In this document: in pieces, positions 60,621 through 64,000 of the stretch
How the letters are laid out: each line of letters starts with the position of its first letter
Numbering within the stretch: position 1 is the first letter of the stretch
NCBI RefSeq assembly: GCF_001654835.1
Contig: NZ_LXEP01000003.1
Span: 290,888 to 354,887, forward strand
DNA length: 64,000 nucleotides
Direction: 5' to 3'
Source: Buttiauxella gaviniae ATCC 51604
Lineage (GTDB): Bacteria; Pseudomonadota; Gammaproteobacteria; Enterobacterales; Enterobacteriaceae
The notes under the pieces: model-generated
Seen by the model: the letters and a program-made list of their open reading frames with translations, nothing else
What the model was told of the DNA's origin: nothing
The model's database searches: none
Made by a program: the position numbers and the translations under genes

Positions 60621-61156
60621 TTTTTGATACCAACGTTTTGGTTCAAGCTCTTACTGGAACCAAGGATGGAGTTTCGCTCACAGATCCGTGTACTGGCGAA
60701 ATTATTTCTGATCCGCAGAAACGTGCAGAAGCGCTAATCGAACATGTTGATAGCCTGGGTGGTGCTGTGCTTATACCCACCCCTGTCTTGGCAGAGTTTC
60801 TGGTAGGAATAGATAAAAATCAGCACCAAGCGTATATCAATCTGATTAAATCGCAATCGTGTTTCGAAATAGTATCTTTTGATGAAATCGCGGCAATTGA
60901 ATGCGCTCAGATGCCTAGCTTGAAAGAACTTAAACAAATGATGAACTCTGACACCACCACCAAGGTGAAGTTTGATAGGCAAATTATTTCAATCGCCAAA
61001 TCAACAGGTGTCAAAGAAGTTTGGACTCATGATAAAGGTGTCTACAATCGTTGCCAGTCTTTGGGGATAACAGCAAAATCTTTAGCGGATATAACCCCAA
61101 TACCAGAACAGTTTGGGATGGATTTCCCGCAAGAAAGCGCCTCAGGCTTACATTGA
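60611..61156 (+). CDS. PIN-domain ribonuclease, candidate toxin, TTG start
   Basis: A 181-residue PIN-fold protein. The acidic quartet of the fold is complete: Asp6 in VIFDTNVLV, Glu62 in TPVLAEFLVGI, Asp122 in KFDRQIISIAK and Asp141 in WTHDKGVYNRC. PIN proteins are usually Mg-dependent RNases such as VapC, but this one is longer than the common 130-140 residues because of a segment at about 15-50. The start is TTG at 60611 with GAGGA 7 bases upstream, inside the end of the preceding gene. A terminator follows directly, so the two genes form a closed operon. Toxicity is inferred from the domain and operon form, not shown. Confidence 0.85.
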   Translation: MRVIFDTNVLVQALTGTKDGVSLTDPCTGEIISDPQKRAEALIEHVDSLGGAVLIPTPVLAEFLVGIDKNQHQAYINLIKSQSCFEIVSFDEIAAIECAQMPSLKELKQMMNSDTTTKVKFDRQIISIAKSTGVKEVWTHDKGVYNRCQSLGITAKSLADITPIPEQFGMDFPQESASGLH

Positions 61157-61160
61157 AAAT

Positions 61161-61186
61161 CACCCGGCCACCGAGCCGGGTTTTTA
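61161..61186 (+). terminator. Terminator of the PIN operon
   Basis: ACCCGGC-caccga-GCCGGGT then TTTTATTG: a 7-bp GC-rich stem and T run, starting 5 bases after the PIN stop. Confidence 0.9.
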
Positions 61187-61246
61187 TTGTAGTTAAGTGC
61201 CATCAAGTCCGAAATATTAACGACTTACCAAATAAGGACATATGAA

Positions 61247-62011
61247 TTATAACTTCGGCACTCGCTTTAACTTAGCTCCTTCAATCGATTCCGAAACACT
61301 TTTAACAAAATCATAGATATCTTCCATAGCTTTCAAAAGAACCTGTTTGTTTAAATCTCGAGGATTGCCTTCTTTGTCGGCACCATTCCGGTGGACTATG
61401 TCATGTCGAACTTTTGCAATATTGACAATTTCAGGAATTTTATCTTTAAGGTCAATGGGAGTTTTTTCGCCTAGTACAGCACTGTAAATCGGGACAATTT
61501 TCTCAACGTTATGGTAGAGATAATCAGAGAACGTTTTTATCACTACCTTGTGGACTATTTCATTGTTAAGATAAACTTCCTTCAGAGGCAATTTAATTTT
61601 ATTTAGTTCATCAACATTGTTAATCGCATTACTTAAATAGTAATCATCACTTAGTAGAAGGCTCTTTATCATATCACCCAAACAGGTTTCCATCAGGGTG
61701 ATTGAATAAGAGTAAGTCATTTTTATAGTCGAATCAGAAGGTGCATCTGGCAGCTCTTCTTTCAATAAGTTCAACTGTGTCTCGAACTGTAAATAGGCAA
61801 CACCATCTGCTGTAAGACGGTTAAGTTCATCGTCAAAATAATCATCATCCCAAAAATGTTCTTCATTTACCTCACCAGACAAGAACTGCTCCTTCATTGC
61901 CTCCCATTCAGGATCACCTTCCTCCACCCCAATATCGACATGGTCGCTGATCCATTCATGCATAGCCTCATCAGCTTCCATCTGTTCAATCCAACGCTTC
62001 ACACTCCCCAT
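61247..62011 (-). CDS. HEPN-motif protein, candidate abortive-infection effector
   Basis: A 254-residue protein not recognised as a named family. Residues 1-75 are strongly acidic (EEGDPEWEAMKEQF, FWDDDYFDDEL). From about 90 on it is helical, ending in VRHDIVHRNGADKEG: R-x4-H (Arg202-His207) is the catalytic signature of HEPN ribonucleases, and the RHxIVHRNG form is known from RiboL-PSP and MAE_28990-type HEPN proteins in defence contexts. GGAGG lies 9 bases before the ATG. Base composition is AT-rich compared with the backbone. It stands alone on the minus strand between the PIN operon and yedK. The RNase role is inference. Confidence 0.7.
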   Translation of the reverse strand: MGSVKRWIEQMEADEAMHEWISDHVDIGVEEGDPEWEAMKEQFLSGEVNEEHFWDDDYFDDELNRLTADGVAYLQFETQLNLLKEELPDAPSDSTIKMTYSYSITLMETCLGDMIKSLLLSDDYYLSNAINNVDELNKIKLPLKEVYLNNEIVHKVVIKTFSDYLYHNVEKIVPIYSAVLGEKTPIDLKDKIPEIVNIAKVRHDIVHRNGADKEGNPRDLNKQVLLKAMEDIYDFVKSVSESIEGAKLKRVPKL

Positions 62012-62101
62012 AAATCTCTTCCTCCAATAAATTAAATTTCTTTCCCCTTAGACCTCTGGTTTTCCATCTACCTGCAAAGACAGACCCTATGCCCCATAAC
62101 C

Positions 62102-62124
62102 TCAACAATACTATACTTTGTTGA
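62102..62124. promoter_or_regulatory. Dyad over the yedK promoter
   Basis: TCAACAA (62102-62108) and TTGTTGA (62118-62124) form a perfect 7-bp inverted repeat separated by 9 bases. The spacer and right arm contain TATACT (62113-62118), a good -10 element for yedK. The dyad is in the short gap shared by the divergent HEPN-like and yedK genes. It is not a LexA site. Confidence 0.45.
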
Positions 62125-62141
62125 AGCTATGGGGGGCGACT

Positions 62142-62816
62142 ATGTGCGGACGATTCACTCAAGTTAAATCTCGTGACGACTATCTCGAGTTTCTGGCGGA
62201 AGAAGCCGAGAGCACTATTCCCTATGACCCAGAACCTATAGGTCGTTACAACGTGGCGCCCGGCACAAAAGTTCTTCTACTGAATAATCGCGACGGCACC
62301 CTTCACTTAGATCCCGTTCACTGGGGGTATGCTCCAGGGTGGTGGGACAAGCCACCACTAATAAACGCCAGAGTCGAAACAGCGGCCACCAGCCGGATGT
62401 TCAAACCACTTTGGAATCATGGCCGGGCGATCGTGTTTGCTGATGGTTGGTATGAGTGGAAAAAAGAAGGAGACAAAAAACAGCCTTATTACATCTACAG
62501 GAAAGACAGGAAGCCGCTCTTCTTTGCCGCGATTGGCAAGCCGCCGTTTGATGTGGGGGATGAGGCTGAGGGATTCTTGATTGCTACGGCTGCTGCTGAT
62601 AAAGGCCTGGTCGATATACATGACCGCAGACCTTTAGTATTTACGCCCGAAGCAGCACTGGAATGGATAAATCCAGAAACCAGCGGTGCTCAAGCGAGTG
62701 AACTGGCTCATGAGGCGGCTGTACCGGCTGATGAATTTACCTGGCATCCAGTAACGCGAGCGGTCGGTAATGTGAAGTACCAAGGACAGGAACTGATTGA
62801 ACCTATCTCACTTTGA
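62142..62816 (+). CDS. SRAP-domain DNA abasic-site protein (YedK/HMCES-like)
   Basis: A 224-residue SRAP protein, very close to E. coli YedK (222) in sequence. The catalytic Cys2 in MCGRFTQ becomes N-terminal after Met removal and cross-links to abasic sites in single-stranded DNA. RYNVAPGTKVLLL, the GWYEWKK active-site Glu, NARVETAATSRMF and the C-terminal TWHPVTRAVGNVKYQG are intact. The frame begins 8 codons earlier, but only ATG at 62142, with a G-rich site upstream, gives the required Cys2. It appears to be an island or prophage copy next to umuC. Its last 14 bases overlap the umuC 3' end. Confidence 0.93.
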   Translation: MCGRFTQVKSRDDYLEFLAEEAESTIPYDPEPIGRYNVAPGTKVLLLNNRDGTLHLDPVHWGYAPGWWDKPPLINARVETAATSRMFKPLWNHGRAIVFADGWYEWKKEGDKKQPYYIYRKDRKPLFFAAIGKPPFDVGDEAEGFLIATAAADKGLVDIHDRRPLVFTPEAALEWINPETSGAQASELAHEAAVPADEFTWHPVTRAVGNVKYQGQELIEPISL

Positions 62817-64000
62817 CTACCGGCAAATCTTCCCAGCGCGTGGTATAGCGTGGTGAAAGCATCTCCCTCTTCATCTGCCACTGTTGCTGGATACCCTGCC
62901 CTGCAAAATACAGTGCACCCTTCCCGTTCTTATAGTTCAGATGGTCGAGCACCTCCATCAGCGCTGCGCTGTTCTGCCGCGGCGCGTTGTCGTCAAACAG
63001 ATTGAGCTGCGCCACACCCTGGCTGAAGAAGTCACCCAGCATGATCCCGGCTTTCTGGTATCGATATCCATCCTTCCAGATTTTATCCAGACAGCGCATC
63101 GCCGCAGCTATAATGTCTCGGGTGTCCTGCGTTGGCGTCATTAACTTCACTGCACCTTGGTTGCCGTAATATGGCTCATTCAGCGCGAACGGGGATGTTT
63201 TGATGAAAACGGAGATGTAACGACAGAACTGATGTTCACCCCGCAGCTTCTCCCCGGCACGCGCCGCATAACTACAGATGGCCTGGCGCATCTGTTCGTA
63301 TTCAGTCACCCGGTCACCGAATGAGCGTGAGCAGACGATTTCCTGTTTGGTTGGGGCAAACTCTTCCAGGCCGAGGCAGGGCTCACCGCGTAGTTCACGA
63401 ACGGTGCGCTCGAGTACCACGTTGAAGTGTTTCCTGATAAACCGGATATCCGTGTCAGCCAGCTGCAAGACGGTTTTAATGCCCATGCCCTCAAGCTTTT
63501 TGGAAATACGACGCCCAACGCCCCAGACTTCATCAACCGGGAAATACGCCATCAGTTTGCGCTGCTTTTCTAAATTCGTCAGATCCACCACACCGCCCGT
63601 CTGCTGCTGCCATTTCTTAGCAGCATGGTTAGCGAGCTTGGCTAAAGTCTTAGTTTGCGCCACCCCAACGCCCACGGTGAGACGCGTGCGTAGCAAAATG
63701 GTTTCACGGATTTCCCTACCGAAATCCTCCAGGTTGCGACAATTACGCACACCAGTCAGGTCACAAAACGCTTCATCGATACTGTAAATTTCACATCGCG
63801 GGGACATCTCCTCGAGCGTGGTCATTACCCTGTCAGACATGTCTGCGTAGAGCTCATAGTTAGAACTGAAGCAAACAACGCCGTATCGCCTGAACAAATC
63901 CTTTTGCTTGAAATACGGGTCACCCATTTTGACCCCGATGGCTTTCGCCTCTGCACTCCGGGCAATAACACAGCCATCATTATTCGAGAGAACGACTACC
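62803..64000 (-). CDS. umuC: DNA polymerase V subunit UmuC, 5' end beyond window
   Basis: About 399 of 422 residues of UmuC are seen; the gene starts beyond 64000, and the window ends at about residue 27 (VVVLSNNDGCVIARS). The frame runs without a stop through 63928-64000, so the ATG at 63927 is not the start. YSIDEAFCDLTG carries the catalytic Asp-Glu pair; the helix-hairpin-helix region VDEVWGVGRRISKKL, little finger domain and beta-clamp motif QLNLFDD are intact. With cleaved UmuD it forms the SOS translesion polymerase. UmuD would be expected just outside the window. In E. coli K-12 umuDC lies next to dsbB; here it is in the island. Confidence 0.95.
   Translation of the reverse strand, partial: VVVLSNNDGCVIARSAEAKAIGVKMGDPYFKQKDLFRRYGVVCFSSNYELYADMSDRVMTTLEEMSPRCEIYSIDEAFCDLTGVRNCRNLEDFGREIRETILLRTRLTVGVGVAQTKTLAKLANHAAKKWQQQTGGVVDLTNLEKQRKLMAYFPVDEVWGVGRRISKKLEGMGIKTVLQLADTDIRFIRKHFNVVLERTVRELRGEPCLGLEEFAPTKQEIVCSRSFGDRVTEYEQMRQAICSYAARAGEKLRGEHQFCRYISVFIKTSPFALNEPYYGNQGAVKLMTPTQDTRDIIAAAMRCLDKIWKDGYRYQKAGIMLGDFFSQGVAQLNLFDDNAPRQNSAALMEVLDHLNYKNGKGALYFAGQGIQQQWQMKREMLSPRYTTRWEDLPVVKVR

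Noticed and set aside
63278..63787. 169-codon open frame antisense to umuC
   Set aside because: Fully inside umuC, low-complexity Ser/Arg composition typical of a shadow frame.

Overview
The window is chromosomal DNA of a member of the Enterobacteriaceae. Gene content, gene order and many protein lengths match the E. coli K-12 blocks around min 26 (ymgE-ycgR-emtA-ldcA-cvrA-dadX-dadA-ycgB-fadR-nhaB-dsbB ... ycgN-ycgM-ycgL-minCDE) and around min 40-41 (rnd-fadD-yeaY-tsaB-yoaA-yoaB-yoaH-pabB-nudL-sdaA-pdeD-yoaE-manXYZ-yobD-mntP-rlmA-cspC-yobF-yebO-mgrB-yobH-kdgR-yebQ-htpX-prc-proQ-msrC-yebS-yebT). The genus cannot be fixed from the sequence alone. All comparisons with E. coli are from memory; no search was run.

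Layout. 1-2020: a GH63 glucosidase (ygjK-like), cut by the window edge and broken by a frameshift. 2.1-17.6 kb: c-di-GMP flagellar brake with a sigma-28 promoter, cell-wall enzymes, K+/H+ and Na+/H+ antiporters, D-alanine catabolism, SpoVR-like ycgB, FadR, DsbB. 17.7-20 kb: ycgL and the minCDE septum-placement operon. 20-31 kb: RNase D, acyl-CoA synthetase FadD with a FadR operator, t6A enzyme TsaB, helicase YoaA, p-aminobenzoate synthesis, L-serine deaminase. 31-34.5 kb: an extra cassette (LysR regulator, MFS transporter, M20 amidohydrolase) between sdaA and pdeD. 34.6-45.7 kb: pdeD, yoaE, manXYZ, and the manganese exporter mntP behind two MntR-like boxes, a Fur-like box and a yybP-ykoY riboswitch; then rlmA, a second FtsI-type penicillin-binding protein and cspC-yobF. 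46-59 kb: an MBL hydrolase, yebO, mgrB, yobH, kdgR, yebQ, htpX, prc-proQ, msrC and the LetA/LetB lipid-transport pair.

From about 59.05 kb to the end of the window colinearity with E. coli stops. A canonical LexA box drives a DinI-like gene. It is followed by a 77-aa orphan, a two-gene operon (238-aa unknown protein overlapping a PIN-domain nuclease), an opposite-strand protein with an R-x4-H HEPN-type motif, an SRAP/YedK protein and a UmuC gene that runs off the window. This looks like the cargo end of a prophage or genomic island. The PIN operon plus the HEPN-like gene is the best candidate here for an undescribed toxin-antitoxin or anti-phage system.

Working links between genes: fadR encodes the regulator whose predicted operator lies before fadD. 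dadA and dadX form one catabolic operon with a CRP-like site. mntP carries both transcriptional and RNA-level Mn sensing. emtA, ldcA, a second MltB-type transglycosylase and prc all bear on peptidoglycan turnover.
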